NCBI GenBank assembly: GCA_020638735.1
Contig: JACKHZ010000010.1
Coordinates: forward strand, 248,001-312,000
From: Planctomycetota bacterium
Lineage (GTDB): Bacteria; Planctomycetota; UBA1135; UBA2386
Direction of reading: 5' to 3'
Length of the DNA stretch: 64,000 bases
Shown here: piece by piece, positions 17,382 through 26,520 of the stretch
Layout of the letters: each line of letters opens with the position of its first letter
How positions within the stretch are numbered: position 1 is the stretch's first letter
Program-made: the position numbers and the translations under genes
The notes under the pieces: model-generated
Databases searched by the model: none
What the model was told of the DNA's origin: nothing
What the model saw: only the letters and a program-made list of their open reading frames with translations

Positions 17382-19166
17382 TCAGGAGCGGGTCAGCGTC
17401 AGCGTCGCGCTGGCCGGCAGCGTGGCCGGGTCGACGTCGGGGTCGGTCGGCACGCGGCGCAGCCGCAGCCGCACCGGCACGCCGCGCGGCAAGAACTGCC
17501 ACACCGCGTCGAGGAAGGTCCATTCGCCGCCGGTGAGCGCGGTCTGACCGGCGGTCCACTCGTGCGTCGCCAGCCACACGCGGCCGCGTTCGTCGAACGC
17601 GTAGAGCGTGTAGCGGGTGCCGTCGGGCGCCGTCGGATCCGACCAGCGCAGCGTCGGCGGGGCGTCGAGCGCGGCGGCGGGTGGCCCGGTCCGCCAGGCG
17701 ATCGCCGGCTCGGCGACTTCGGCGACGATGCCGCCGACCAGCGTGCGCAGGTCCGGCGGCGCGGGCGCCAACGACGGGTCGAGCGCCGGGCGGAACGTCC
17801 CGAAGAACACCGCGAACGCGGTCGCCGGCAGCAACAGCGCGAGCCATCGGCGGCCGGGCAACCGTTCGCTGATGCGCAGCAGGCCGGCGGCGAGCAGCGT
17901 CGCGGCGGGCGCGATCGCCGGGAACAGCAGGCGCCCCTGCGGTTGCGGCGCGGACAGGTTGAACCACGTGGTGCCGGCGAGCACCAGGAGCAGCGTCGCC
18001 AGCAGTAGCCACAGCGGGCGCGGCAGCGCGGCTCGTGATGCGTCGAACGCGGCGCGCACCAGCCCGAGCAGCGCCAAGGCCGCGGTCGCGGCGCCGCAGA
18101 CGACCAGCACCGGGTGCGGCGGGACGACGAACCAGCCGAAGCGGCCGAACAGCGACGTGAACACGGTCGGCACGAACGGGTTCGGCACCGGCAGGCGATT
18201 GCCGTCGGGCAGCGGCAGGTCGACGCCGAACAGGTAGTACCAGCGCAGCTCCGACCACGGCCGGCCGAGCATCGCCGCCCACTGCTCCGGCTGCGTGAAC
18301 AGCTGGTCGTGGGCGTGCATCGCCAGCGGGTCGCCGTAGAGCGCCGCGTTGCGCCAGAACACCGGGCCGCTGACGGCGAGCGCCAGCGCCGCGGTCAGCG
18401 CGCCGAGGCCGAGCACGCGCGGCAGGTCGCCGGTGCGGCGCGCGCGCCAGCACAGCGCGGCCAGGACCAGCACGGCGAGGCCGCCGAGGAACAGCGTCGT
18501 CGTCTTGGTGATCCACGCCAGCCCGAGCAGCAGGCCGGTCGCCGCCGCGCGCGGCGCAGCGGGCCGTTCGCTGCGCAGCAGCTGCACGAGCTGCAGCAGC
18601 GCGGCGGTCGACAGGCACGTCGCCAGCGCGTCGCTGTTGAGCGCGCCGTGCAGGGACGACCACATCGGCAGCGTCGCGGCCAGCAGCGTGGCGAGGTCGG
18701 CGGTGCGCGGCGACGCCGGGCAGCAGGCCCGCGCCAGCCGGTGGGTCAGCACGATGGTGACGGCGCCGAGCAGCACCGACAGCAGCCGCAGGCCGAACAG
18801 CAGTCGGTCGGGACGCCGTTCGTGCAGGAACTTGTGGTCGCGCGACGGCGCCGCCGGGTTGCCGAAGGCGGGGTTGATGCGCGGCCCGAACACCGTGTCG
18901 TCGCGGCCGGCGGCGCGCATCGCGAGCCCGACGAGCGCGTAGTAGAGCGGTGGGTGGTGGGCCAGCACACAGCCCTCGGTCTGCGGCAGCCCGCGCGCCG
19001 CGGCGAGCCCCGGCGTCAGCGGCAGGTCGCCGGCGTTGCCGAGGTGCCAGGCGTACTCGTAGTGGCTGTTCTCGTCGGGGGCCTCGAAGTCCGGCGTCGC
19101 CCACGCGTACGAGCCCGCCAGCACGACGTGCAGCGCGAGCGCGAGCCAGAGCAGCGGAGAACGCAT
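17382..19166 (-). CDS. DUF2142/GT-C-like polytopic membrane protein
   Basis: The 594-residue protein has about ten to twelve predicted transmembrane helices and a C-terminal soluble tail of about 110 residues. The first loop contains PDENSHYEYAW (D31, E32), followed by HHPPLYYA. These are the acidic loop and His-Pro-Pro features of DUF2142 and related glycosyltransferase-39-like proteins. It probably transfers a sugar from a polyprenyl donor outside the membrane. With its neighbours at 15423 and 19310 it makes a trio of large membrane proteins, but they are on different strands and do not form one operon. Confidence 0.65.
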   Translation of the reverse strand: MRSPLLWLALALHVVLAGSYAWATPDFEAPDENSHYEYAWHLGNAGDLPLTPGLAAARGLPQTEGCVLAHHPPLYYALVGLAMRAAGRDDTVFGPRINPAFGNPAAPSRDHKFLHERRPDRLLFGLRLLSVLLGAVTIVLTHRLARACCPASPRTADLATLLAATLPMWSSLHGALNSDALATCLSTAALLQLVQLLRSERPAAPRAAATGLLLGLAWITKTTTLFLGGLAVLVLAALCWRARRTGDLPRVLGLGALTAALALAVSGPVFWRNAALYGDPLAMHAHDQLFTQPEQWAAMLGRPWSELRWYYLFGVDLPLPDGNRLPVPNPFVPTVFTSLFGRFGWFVVPPHPVLVVCGAATAALALLGLVRAAFDASRAALPRPLWLLLATLLLVLAGTTWFNLSAPQPQGRLLFPAIAPAATLLAAGLLRISERLPGRRWLALLLPATAFAVFFGTFRPALDPSLAPAPPDLRTLVGGIVAEVAEPAIAWRTGPPAAALDAPPTLRWSDPTAPDGTRYTLYAFDERGRVWLATHEWTAGQTALTGGEWTFLDAVWQFLPRGVPVRLRLRRVPTDPDVDPATLPASATLTLTRS

Positions 19167-19309
19167 CGCGCGCAGTGTAGGAGCGGGGGGCGGCGGGGCC
19201 AGCCGGGGCCTCCGGGCGCGTCCGCGTCGGCGATGCGATGGGGCGGTCGCCCGATCGCGCGAACGTGCCGCGTCGCCGGTCGCGGCGCGGTAGGCTTCTC
19301 GACCTCGCG

Positions 19310-20593
19310 ATGACGGAGCCCTCGACCAAGTTCCCCGAACGAACCCCGCGGGCCTGGGCTGCGGCCACGGCAGTCGCCGTCGTCGTCGGTGCCGCGGCCT
19401 ACTGGCTGTCCTGCCTGTTGGTTCCTTCGTCCGACGTGCCGGTCAACTTCGGCGCGCAGTGGCAGCAGATGTCGAGGGACCCGTGGCAGCTGCACGGGCA
19501 GTTCCCGCACCGCATCCTGGCGCCGACGCTGGCGTGGCTGCTGGGGCTCGGCGGCGAGGGCTGGATGACGTTCCTCCGCGGCGTCGACGTCGTCATGCTG
19601 GCCTCGGCGTTCCTGGTCTGCTGGCGTCGCGGCGGCGCGTTCGTCGACGGCGCGCTGGTGGCGGTGGCGATCGCGCTGACCGCCGCCGTGCAGATGTACA
19701 AGGAGCACTGGGTCGGCTACGCCGATCCGCTGTGCTACACGCTGTTCTTCTGGTCGATGCTGACGGTGCGCATGCCGCTGGTGTTCTGGCCGCTGTGGCT
19801 CGCCAACCTGTTCCACCATGAGCTGGCCGGGTTCCTGCTGCCGTGGCTGTGGTGGATGCGGCGCCGCGAGGACGCGCGTTGGCGACTCGACCTGGTCTGC
19901 GTCGTCGTCGCGATGGCCGTCTACCTCACCTACTACCTGCTGGTGAAGGCGCAGGCGCAGCAGACCTACAGCTTCGACTACTTCGCGTCGCATCCGCTGT
20001 TCCCCGGCGGCACCGTCGCCGTGTGGCTGCTCGCCGCGGTGCACTGGGTCGTCGCCTACGGGCCGGTGCTGGCCGTGCTCGCCTGGCACCAGCATCGCCG
20101 CGAGAGCGCCGGCGAACGCCTCCACCTGTGGCTGGTGCTGCTCGGTGTGCTGGCGATCTTCTGCATCGCCTTCGACTGGGCGCGGCACAGCAACCTGATC
20201 GTGCTGCCGTTGGTCGTCGCGGCGACGTCGGTGCTGCGCGGCAGCTGGCGCAACCGCGCGATCTTCGCCGGCATGATCGCGCTCGGCGCCGTGCTGATGG
20301 TGGTGTGGCGACCGTGGTCGTCGTCCGCGTGGCCGACCTGTGAGATGTCCAACCTGACGCTGCTCGTGCAGACCGGGGTGGTCATCGACCTCGACCCGGG
20401 CGAAGGGATCGACTTCGGCTTCGGCCCGCTCGGCGCGACGACCGGCAATTGGTTGCCGACGATCTGGTCGTGGCTGTGGCCGGTGGCCGTCATCGGCGCG
20501 GCGATCTGGGTGCTCGGCTGGGCGCTGGCGAAGTGGCTGCCGCGCCGCGCGAACGGCCCGATCCCTGCGATCGAGCCGACGCCGTCCGCCTGA
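19310..20593 (+). CDS. Polytopic membrane protein, unknown function
   Basis: The 427-residue protein has about ten hydrophobic helices, beginning with AAATAVAVVVGAAAYWLSCLL. Features include an N-terminal loop with QFPHRILAPTLAW and intramembrane charged residues (YKEHWVGYADPLCY and NLFHHELAGFLLPW). The His/Arg-rich loops resemble those in small families of predicted glycosyltransferase-like or uncharacterised membrane proteins, but I cannot assign a family. The ATG at 19310 precedes the first helix directly. The stop lies 6 bp from the convergent dcp stop. Confidence 0.6.
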   Translation: MTEPSTKFPERTPRAWAAATAVAVVVGAAAYWLSCLLVPSSDVPVNFGAQWQQMSRDPWQLHGQFPHRILAPTLAWLLGLGGEGWMTFLRGVDVVMLASAFLVCWRRGGAFVDGALVAVAIALTAAVQMYKEHWVGYADPLCYTLFFWSMLTVRMPLVFWPLWLANLFHHELAGFLLPWLWWMRRREDARWRLDLVCVVVAMAVYLTYYLLVKAQAQQTYSFDYFASHPLFPGGTVAVWLLAAVHWVVAYGPVLAVLAWHQHRRESAGERLHLWLVLLGVLAIFCIAFDWARHSNLIVLPLVVAATSVLRGSWRNRAIFAGMIALGAVLMVVWRPWSSSAWPTCEMSNLTLLVQTGVVIDLDPGEGIDFGFGPLGATTGNWLPTIWSWLWPVAVIGAAIWVLGWALAKWLPRRANGPIPAIEPTPSA

Positions 20594-20599
20594 GCGCGC

Positions 20600-22666
20600 C
20601 TAGGCGAGCCCGCGGCGGCGCAGCAGCGCGCCGGTGTCGAGCGGGCGGCCGCGGAACGCCTCGAACATCTGCAGCGGCTCGCCGGTCAGGCCGCGCGACA
20701 GCACCGCGTCGCGGAAGGCCGCGCCGTTCTGGCCGTTCATGCCGCCGCGCTCCATGACGCAGGCGAAGCCGTCGGCGGCGAGCGCCTCGCTCCACAGGTA
20801 GGCGTAGTAGCCGGCCGAGTAGCCGCCCGGCCAGACGTGGCTGAAGTAGGTGCTCTTGTAGCGCGGCGGCACCAGCTCCCAGGCGACGCCGGCCTGCTCC
20901 AGCGCCTCGCGTTCGAAGCGCGCGACGTCGTCGACGACGGCGCCCGGCGCGAGCGAGTGCCACGCCATGTCGAGCCACGCCGCGGCGATGTACTCGAGCG
21001 ACGCGAAGCCCTGGCCGAACTTGCGGGCGCGCTGGATCTTGCCGACGAGCTCCGCCGGCAGCGGTTCGCCCGTCTCGTGGTGCACCGCGCAGCGCGCCAG
21101 CACCGCCGGATCGAAGGCGAAGTCCTCGTGGAACTGCGACGGGAACTCGACGAAGTCGCGCGGCACGTTGGTGCCGGCCAGCAACGGGTAGTGCACCGCG
21201 CTGAACAGCCCGTGCACGCCGTGGCCGAACTCGTGGAACATCGTCGTCACCTCGTCGAAGCTCAGCAGCGTCGGCTGGCCCTCGCTCGGCTTCTGGATGT
21301 TCATGACGTTGATCACGACCGGCTTCTGGCGCCGCAGGTCGCTCTGTTCGACGAAGTTGCTCATCCAGGCGCCGCCGCGCTTGCTGTCGCGCGTGTAGTA
21401 GTCGGCGTAGAACAGGCCGATCGGGCGGTCGGCGGCGTCGCCGTCGAACACCTCGAAGACGCGCACGTCGGGGTGGTAGACCGGCAGGTCGTGCCGCTCC
21501 TTCATGGTCACGCCGTAGAGCTGCTTCGCCATGAAGAACAGCCCGTCCTGCAGCACTCGCTCCAGCTCGAAGAACTGCTTCACCGCGGACTCGTCGAGGT
21601 CGTAGCGGGCGCGGCGCACGCGTTCGGCGACCCACGACCAGTCCCACGGGGCGAGCTTCGTGCCGGGCTGCTGCGCGTCGAGCCACGCCTGCAGCTCGGC
21701 GGCCTCGCCCCTGGCCTTGGTGACGATCGCCGGCGTCATGCTGGCCAGCATCTCGGTGACGGCGTCCGGGGTGCCGGCGGTCTCGTCGTCGAGCACGTAG
21801 TGGGCGTGGGTCGGGTAGCCGAGCAGCGCCGCCTTCTCGGCCCGCAGCGCGGCCAGCTGCACGATCAGGTCCTTGGTGTCGTGTTCGTTGCCGCGGTCGC
21901 AGCGCGCGACGGACGCCTCGAAGACGCGGCGCCGCGTCTCGCGTACGTCGAGCGACGACAGGATGCCTTGCGACGACGGCAGCTGCAGCGTCAGCAGGAA
22001 CTTGCCGGTCAGCCCGCGCGCCTCGGCGGCCTGCTGCGCAGCGGAGACGGCGCTCGCGTCGAGGCCGGCGAGCTGCGCCGCGTCGTCGACCACCACCGCC
22101 AGGTCCTTGGTGTCGGCCAGCAGTCGCTCCTGGAACTGCGTCGTCAGCTTGGACGACAGCTCGTTGATCTCGCGCAGCCGCTGCTGCTTGTCCGGCGACA
22201 GCTTCGCGCCGTGCCGCACGAAGGTCGTGTAGTAGCGTTCGGCGAGCCGGCGCTGCTCGGGGCCGGTCAACGAGTCGCGCGCGTCGTGCACCGCCTGCAC
22301 GCGGGCGAACAGCTGCGCGTCGAGCCAGATCGCGTCGCCGTGCGCGGCGAGCTTGGGGGCGATCTCGGCCTGGATCTCCTGCAGCCGCCGCGTGGTGTCG
22401 GTGCCGGTCAGGTTGAAGAACGCGGCGCTGACGCGATCGAGCAGCGCCCCGTCCCGTTCGAGGGCCTCGAGCGTGTTGACGAAGCTCGGCGGCGCCGCGT
22501 CGGCGGCGATGACGCGCACGCCGGCGAGGTGCTCCGCCATGCCGACCGCGAACGCCGGCAGGTAGTGCTCCTCGCGGATCGTGTCGAACGCCGGGGTCTG
22601 GTAGGGCAGGGTGCTCGGGCTGGCGAACGGATTGTCCGCCGGCAGGGAGGTCGTCGCTTGGGCCAT
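20600..22666 (-). CDS. dcp: Peptidyl-dipeptidase Dcp (M3 zinc metallopeptidase)
   Basis: The 688-residue protein matches Dcp in length and N-terminus (NPFASPSTLPYQTPAFD). The active site HEFGH is at residues 478-482, with the third zinc ligand probably E507 in DFVEFPSQ. M3 enzymes of this type remove dipeptides from the C-terminus of short peptides. No signal peptide is visible, so it should be cytoplasmic. The chosen start is MAQATTSL. An upstream in-frame Met about 12 codons earlier (MRAVRHRD) is possible but lacks Shine-Dalgarno support. Confidence 0.9.
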   Translation of the reverse strand: MAQATTSLPADNPFASPSTLPYQTPAFDTIREEHYLPAFAVGMAEHLAGVRVIAADAAPPSFVNTLEALERDGALLDRVSAAFFNLTGTDTTRRLQEIQAEIAPKLAAHGDAIWLDAQLFARVQAVHDARDSLTGPEQRRLAERYYTTFVRHGAKLSPDKQQRLREINELSSKLTTQFQERLLADTKDLAVVVDDAAQLAGLDASAVSAAQQAAEARGLTGKFLLTLQLPSSQGILSSLDVRETRRRVFEASVARCDRGNEHDTKDLIVQLAALRAEKAALLGYPTHAHYVLDDETAGTPDAVTEMLASMTPAIVTKARGEAAELQAWLDAQQPGTKLAPWDWSWVAERVRRARYDLDESAVKQFFELERVLQDGLFFMAKQLYGVTMKERHDLPVYHPDVRVFEVFDGDAADRPIGLFYADYYTRDSKRGGAWMSNFVEQSDLRRQKPVVINVMNIQKPSEGQPTLLSFDEVTTMFHEFGHGVHGLFSAVHYPLLAGTNVPRDFVEFPSQFHEDFAFDPAVLARCAVHHETGEPLPAELVGKIQRARKFGQGFASLEYIAAAWLDMAWHSLAPGAVVDDVARFEREALEQAGVAWELVPPRYKSTYFSHVWPGGYSAGYYAYLWSEALAADGFACVMERGGMNGQNGAAFRDAVLSRGLTGEPLQMFEAFRGRPLDTGALLRRRGLA

Positions 22667-22758
22667 CGGTTGCGTGGGGTCGCGGTGTCGGACGGCCCGC
22701 ATGGTCGCGGATCCGCGCGCTGGTGCAAGGGGCGCGACTGCGCGGCGGCCGCGCGCGC

Positions 22759-23910
22759 TCATTTCCCGCGGCCGCGTTCGAACGCCGCGAACATCTCCCG
22801 ATGGATGCGCAGCAGCAGCCCGTCGGGCCACAGCTGCTCCTGCGCCTGGTAGAGGTCCATGTGGTTGCGCCCCTCGGCGAACACCACCTCGCCGTCGCTG
22901 CCGAGCTCCTGCAGCGCGTCGCGCAGCAGGTAGCACGCCCCCTCGAGTCGGAAGGTGTCCTTGGTGCCGCAGAACACGTGCAGCTTGCCGCGCAGCTTCG
23001 GGCCGAGCGTCGGCCAGTCGCGCCTCAGCAGCGCCGTGATGTCGTAGCGCCGCCAGGCCTCGGCGACCGCGCGGTCGATCGCGCCGGTCTCGACGTCGAA
23101 CATGCGCATCGGCCGGCCGTCGTCGCCGCGCGGCGAGAACACCGCGTTGAAGCTCATGAATTGCCCGCCCTGGTCGCCCTGCTGCATCTCGCGCGTGACG
23201 AACTGGCGGATCGACGTGACCCACTGGTCGCCGCGGCGGATCAGCTGGATGTCCTCGCCGTCGGCTCCGACGAAGGCGTTGGCGTCGGCGTAGACGTCGA
23301 TGCCGGTGAAGTCGCGGAAGTCGACGGGATCGGGCGCGGTGGACCACGTGCCGCCGAAGAAGTCCGGGTGCGAGACCATCAGCCACAGGCTCGACCAGCC
23401 GCCGCTCGAGTGGCCGGTGACGAAGCGGCCGGCGGGCTTGCCGTAGGCGTGGAAGCGCTTCTCGAGCGCCGGCGCGAACTCCGTGACCAGCGCCGTGCCC
23501 CACGGGCCGCAGTTGACCGAGTCGGCGAACTCGTGGTGGCCGAACGAGCAGTTGGCGTCGAGGTGCACGTAGAGCATGCGCGGCCGCGAGCCGTCCTTCA
23601 TGCCGTCGAGCAACTCCTGCTGGCGGATCGCGGCGCTCCGGTAGGACCCGCCGAAGCCGTGGATCGAGTAGATGACCGGCAGGCGTTCGTCGTCCTTCAG
23701 GTCCGGGGGCACGACCACACCGGCCTTCACCGACATCGGTCGGCCCCAGAACGCGGTCATGACGTCCGACTGCAGCTCGAACAGCTGGCAGGTGTCGGAC
23801 TCGACGAACTCCGGCTGGCGGCGCTGCTGCGCGGGCAGCACCGCGGCGAGCGCGGTCGACAGCAGCGAGGTGAACAGGGCGAGCAGCGGGCGCACGTTCA
23901 TGCGCCGCAT
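22759..23910 (-). CDS. Secreted alpha/beta-hydrolase, esterase D / enterochelin-esterase-like
   Basis: The 383-residue protein has a signal peptide (cleavage near LPAQ) and an alpha/beta-hydrolase core. The oxyanion segment IHGFGGSY precedes the nucleophile elbow GHSSG with Ser168. A likely acid is in FCGTKDTF and the histidine in EGRNHMD. The pattern 'vigHSsGGwsSLwLm..hPd.Fgg...saPDPvDFRdF' fits Fes/esterase-D-like ('putative esterase') proteins. The substrate, an ester in the periplasm or medium, is unknown. It lies between two genes on the same strand with gaps of 92 bp (to dcp) and essentially 1 bp (to the module protein at 23912), so it may be transcribed with the latter. Confidence 0.75.
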   Translation of the reverse strand: MRRMNVRPLLALFTSLLSTALAAVLPAQQRRQPEFVESDTCQLFELQSDVMTAFWGRPMSVKAGVVVPPDLKDDERLPVIYSIHGFGGSYRSAAIRQQELLDGMKDGSRPRMLYVHLDANCSFGHHEFADSVNCGPWGTALVTEFAPALEKRFHAYGKPAGRFVTGHSSGGWSSLWLMVSHPDFFGGTWSTAPDPVDFRDFTGIDVYADANAFVGADGEDIQLIRRGDQWVTSIRQFVTREMQQGDQGGQFMSFNAVFSPRGDDGRPMRMFDVETGAIDRAVAEAWRRYDITALLRRDWPTLGPKLRGKLHVFCGTKDTFRLEGACYLLRDALQELGSDGEVVFAEGRNHMDLYQAQEQLWPDGLLLRIHREMFAAFERGRGK

Positions 23911-23911
23911 G

Positions 23912-25387
23912 TTAGCTGCCGACGGGGAACTCGATCGCGTTTGTCAGTCCCATGCCGCCAGATGGGCACAGAGTGATGGCTTGAGCGGTGACGAACGTGC
24001 CGAAGACGCCGGGTTGATTCGGAAGTGGGACGGCCAAGCTGCCGGAACCGTCGCAGCCCGCGTTGCCGGCAAGGAGTGCAATACCGAGGTTCAGGACTGG
24101 CGAGCTCAGCAAGACGTCACCGCAGAACAGCGGGATCGGACTTGGGCTCGCGGTTCCCAGGCTCGCGAAGGTGGCGCTGACGCTGTTGGCGGGGGCGTTG
24201 TCGATGCTCATCCCGAAGTTGGCGTTGCCTGCGAGAGCTTCCCCGGACGGCGTGAGGGCCGTCGTCGGACAAGAGCCACATGCTGCGTCGGTGCAGCTCG
24301 ATCCCAGGGATCGCCACCGTAGGGGTGTCATGGAGAAGTCGGCGATCGGTGTGTCGAAGGCCAGTTGCACCGGGAACGCCGCGACGTCTGTGGCGTCTTT
24401 TGCCGGGTCGATCCCGGCGATCCGGAACGAGCTGACTCCAGTCCCGAGCAATTGCACGAAATCGACGCTTGCGCCTTCGGCGAATTCGCCCAGCGATTGG
24501 TTGCCCACCAGTACCTCGAACATGCCGTCGCCGTCGATACCGACCGGCAGCGACATGATCTGTGTGAACAGAGATCCGCCGACTTGTTCGAAGTCGTATC
24601 CGAGTGCCAGCGGGGGATCGACCCACGAAGCGCTGCCGCCGTTTCTGAACAAGCTGACGCCGTCGGTCGGGAGGACGGGGAAGTCTTGGGATGCGCCCTG
24701 TGGGGTCAGTGATATCGCCCGATTATCGGAAGAGCTTGAATACTGACCGAGCAGTATCTGCGCTGTGAGAATGATGGACGACGAGGCTTGGGTTGGAACA
24801 GCATCGTAAGTTGCAGCCGACAGCTGTTCGCCGTAGACGTGCAGCGTGTTGCCATTGATGCTCAACTGGACCCTCACGGCATCGATGGACAGGCTGCCAG
24901 GGCTGCTGGGCCCGCCGACCAATGTGTAGTCGAGAGGGAGGGTGAACGCCGAGTAGGGGACTTGCGAACTGCCGGCAACCAGCGTCATGTAAAGGTCTGG
25001 GATGCCGGCCGAGTTGGTGTAGACGGAGACCGGCTGACCGAAGTCGATGGTCCAGTCGAGCCTGCCCGACACACCGCTCGTGCCAGGGGTCGCAGAGCGA
25101 ACTGCGTTTGACTGCGTCTCGAGCCTGAGGATGTAGTAGTAGGCGGAGACTGCGGATGACATCGCAATGTTGGGAGCATTGAACGGCGGGGTGCCGTTCG
25201 TCCACGTGCCACCGAGTTGCCCCCCGAACGTCGCTACGATCGGCCCTCCTACGTATCCATAGTAGAGGGTCGCACGCATCCCGATACCTGCGTAGTTCTG
25301 TGCGCTGGTTCCCATTGCCAGCATCAGGATCGCGATGGTGACAGTTTGCAGGCGAGACAAGAGTGGCGGGTTTGCCAGTGATCGCAT
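23912..25387 (-). CDS. Secreted protein with shared C-terminal module, atypical composition
   Basis: The 491-residue protein starts at an ATG with GAGGAGA about 6 nt upstream and a signal peptide (AILMLAMGTSAQ). The body is low-complexity beta-rich sequence with many Ser, Gly and Thr and no catalytic motif I recognise. The last 100 residues (from about FGMSIDNAPANS, ending 'QAITL...LTNAIEF') match the C-terminal module of other secreted proteins here. Codon use differs visibly from its neighbours: many codons end in A or T, and the GC content looks lower than in flanking genes. This suggests recent acquisition or relaxed selection. It almost abuts the esterase gene. Confidence 0.65.
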   Translation of the reverse strand: MRSLANPPLLSRLQTVTIAILMLAMGTSAQNYAGIGMRATLYYGYVGGPIVATFGGQLGGTWTNGTPPFNAPNIAMSSAVSAYYYILRLETQSNAVRSATPGTSGVSGRLDWTIDFGQPVSVYTNSAGIPDLYMTLVAGSSQVPYSAFTLPLDYTLVGGPSSPGSLSIDAVRVQLSINGNTLHVYGEQLSAATYDAVPTQASSSIILTAQILLGQYSSSSDNRAISLTPQGASQDFPVLPTDGVSLFRNGGSASWVDPPLALGYDFEQVGGSLFTQIMSLPVGIDGDGMFEVLVGNQSLGEFAEGASVDFVQLLGTGVSSFRIAGIDPAKDATDVAAFPVQLAFDTPIADFSMTPLRWRSLGSSCTDAACGSCPTTALTPSGEALAGNANFGMSIDNAPANSVSATFASLGTASPSPIPLFCGDVLLSSPVLNLGIALLAGNAGCDGSGSLAVPLPNQPGVFGTFVTAQAITLCPSGGMGLTNAIEFPVGS

Positions 25388-25512
25388 CGGTCTCCTCGAT
25401 TGGCCGAGTCTGGGGGGGGCCTCCCCGGGCGCCATAGAGCCCCCGGACCTGAGTGTAGCAAGGACGTCGTCCCCGGGCTATGCGAACGGAGCTTCTCGCT
25501 TGACGCGTCGCG

Positions 25513-26520
25513 CTACGGCGCGAGCACGTCGCGGTAGGCGAACAGCGACGGCATGCCGCCGGTGTGCACGAACAGCACGTCCTCGTCGCGGCCGATCTCG
25601 CCGCTGCGCGCCATGCCGATCAGGCCGGCCATGATCTTGCCCGTGTAGACCGGGTCGAGCAGGATCGCCTCGGTGCGCGCCAGCAGCTGCACGGCCTCGA
25701 CCATCGCCGCGTTGGGCACGCTGTACTTCGGCTGCCAGTAGCCGCCGACGCAGCGCACCTTCTCGGCGGGCACGGTGACGCCGAGCTCGAGCAGGTCGCA
25801 GACCGCCTGCGCCTCGCGCAGCACCAGCGGCGCCTGGTCCGCGGGGTCGCGGCTGACGCCGACGCCGGTGATCGGCACGTCGAGGCCCTCGGCGAGGAAG
25901 CCGGCGACGAGCCCGCCGTGCGTGCCGGAGCTGCCGGAGCCGACGACGACGCGGTCGAAGCGCAGGTCCTGCTCCTTCATCTGCTGCGCCAGCTCCTGCG
26001 CGCAGGCGACGTAGCCGAGGCCGCCGAGCGCGTTGGAGCCGCCGCCCGGGATCACGTAGGCCTTGCGGCCCTGGGCCGCGACGTCGTCGGCGACTCGCCG
26101 CATCGCCGCGGCCATGTCGGTGCCGGCCGGCACGACGGTCAGGTCCTCGACGCCCATCAGGCGGAACAGGAAGTGGTTGCCGTTGGCGTCGTCGCGATAG
26201 CTGCCGGGGATGCGTTCCTCGATGACGAAGCGGCAGCGCAGGCCTTCGTGCACCGCGGCCGACAGCGTGATGCGGCAGTGGTTGGACTGCGGCGCGCCGC
26301 AGGTCACCAGCGTGTCGCAGCCCTGCTGCAGCGCGTCGGCGACCAGGAACTCGAGCTTGCGCGTCTTGTTGCCGCCGGGGAACAGCCCGAGCGTGTCGTC
26401 GCGCTTGATCCAGACGCGCGGCCCGCCGAGCGCCTTCGTGAAGTGCGGCAGGAACGCGATCGGCGACGGCGCGGGCGAGTAGCGGCGGCGCGGGAAGCGG
26501 GCGAGGTCGGCGCGAGCCAT
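25513..26520 (-). CDS. D-cysteine desulfhydrase / ACC-deaminase-like PLP enzyme
   Basis: The 335-residue protein is a fold-type II PLP enzyme. The PLP lysine is K52 in PGGNKTRKLEFL. Next come CGAPQSNHCR, the phosphate-binding GSGSSGTHGG, and the C-terminal FVHTGGMPSLFAY, a hallmark of the D-cysteine desulfhydrase/ACC deaminase group. The likely reaction is D-cysteine to pyruvate, sulfide and ammonia; related activities on D-serine or ACC cannot be excluded. The ATG overlaps the glyS stop by one base (TGATG), so it is translated with glyS. Confidence 0.8.
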   Translation of the reverse strand: MARADLARFPRRRYSPAPSPIAFLPHFTKALGGPRVWIKRDDTLGLFPGGNKTRKLEFLVADALQQGCDTLVTCGAPQSNHCRITLSAAVHEGLRCRFVIEERIPGSYRDDANGNHFLFRLMGVEDLTVVPAGTDMAAAMRRVADDVAAQGRKAYVIPGGGSNALGGLGYVACAQELAQQMKEQDLRFDRVVVGSGSSGTHGGLVAGFLAEGLDVPITGVGVSRDPADQAPLVLREAQAVCDLLELGVTVPAEKVRCVGGYWQPKYSVPNAAMVEAVQLLARTEAILLDPVYTGKIMAGLIGMARSGEIGRDEDVLFVHTGGMPSLFAYRDVLAP

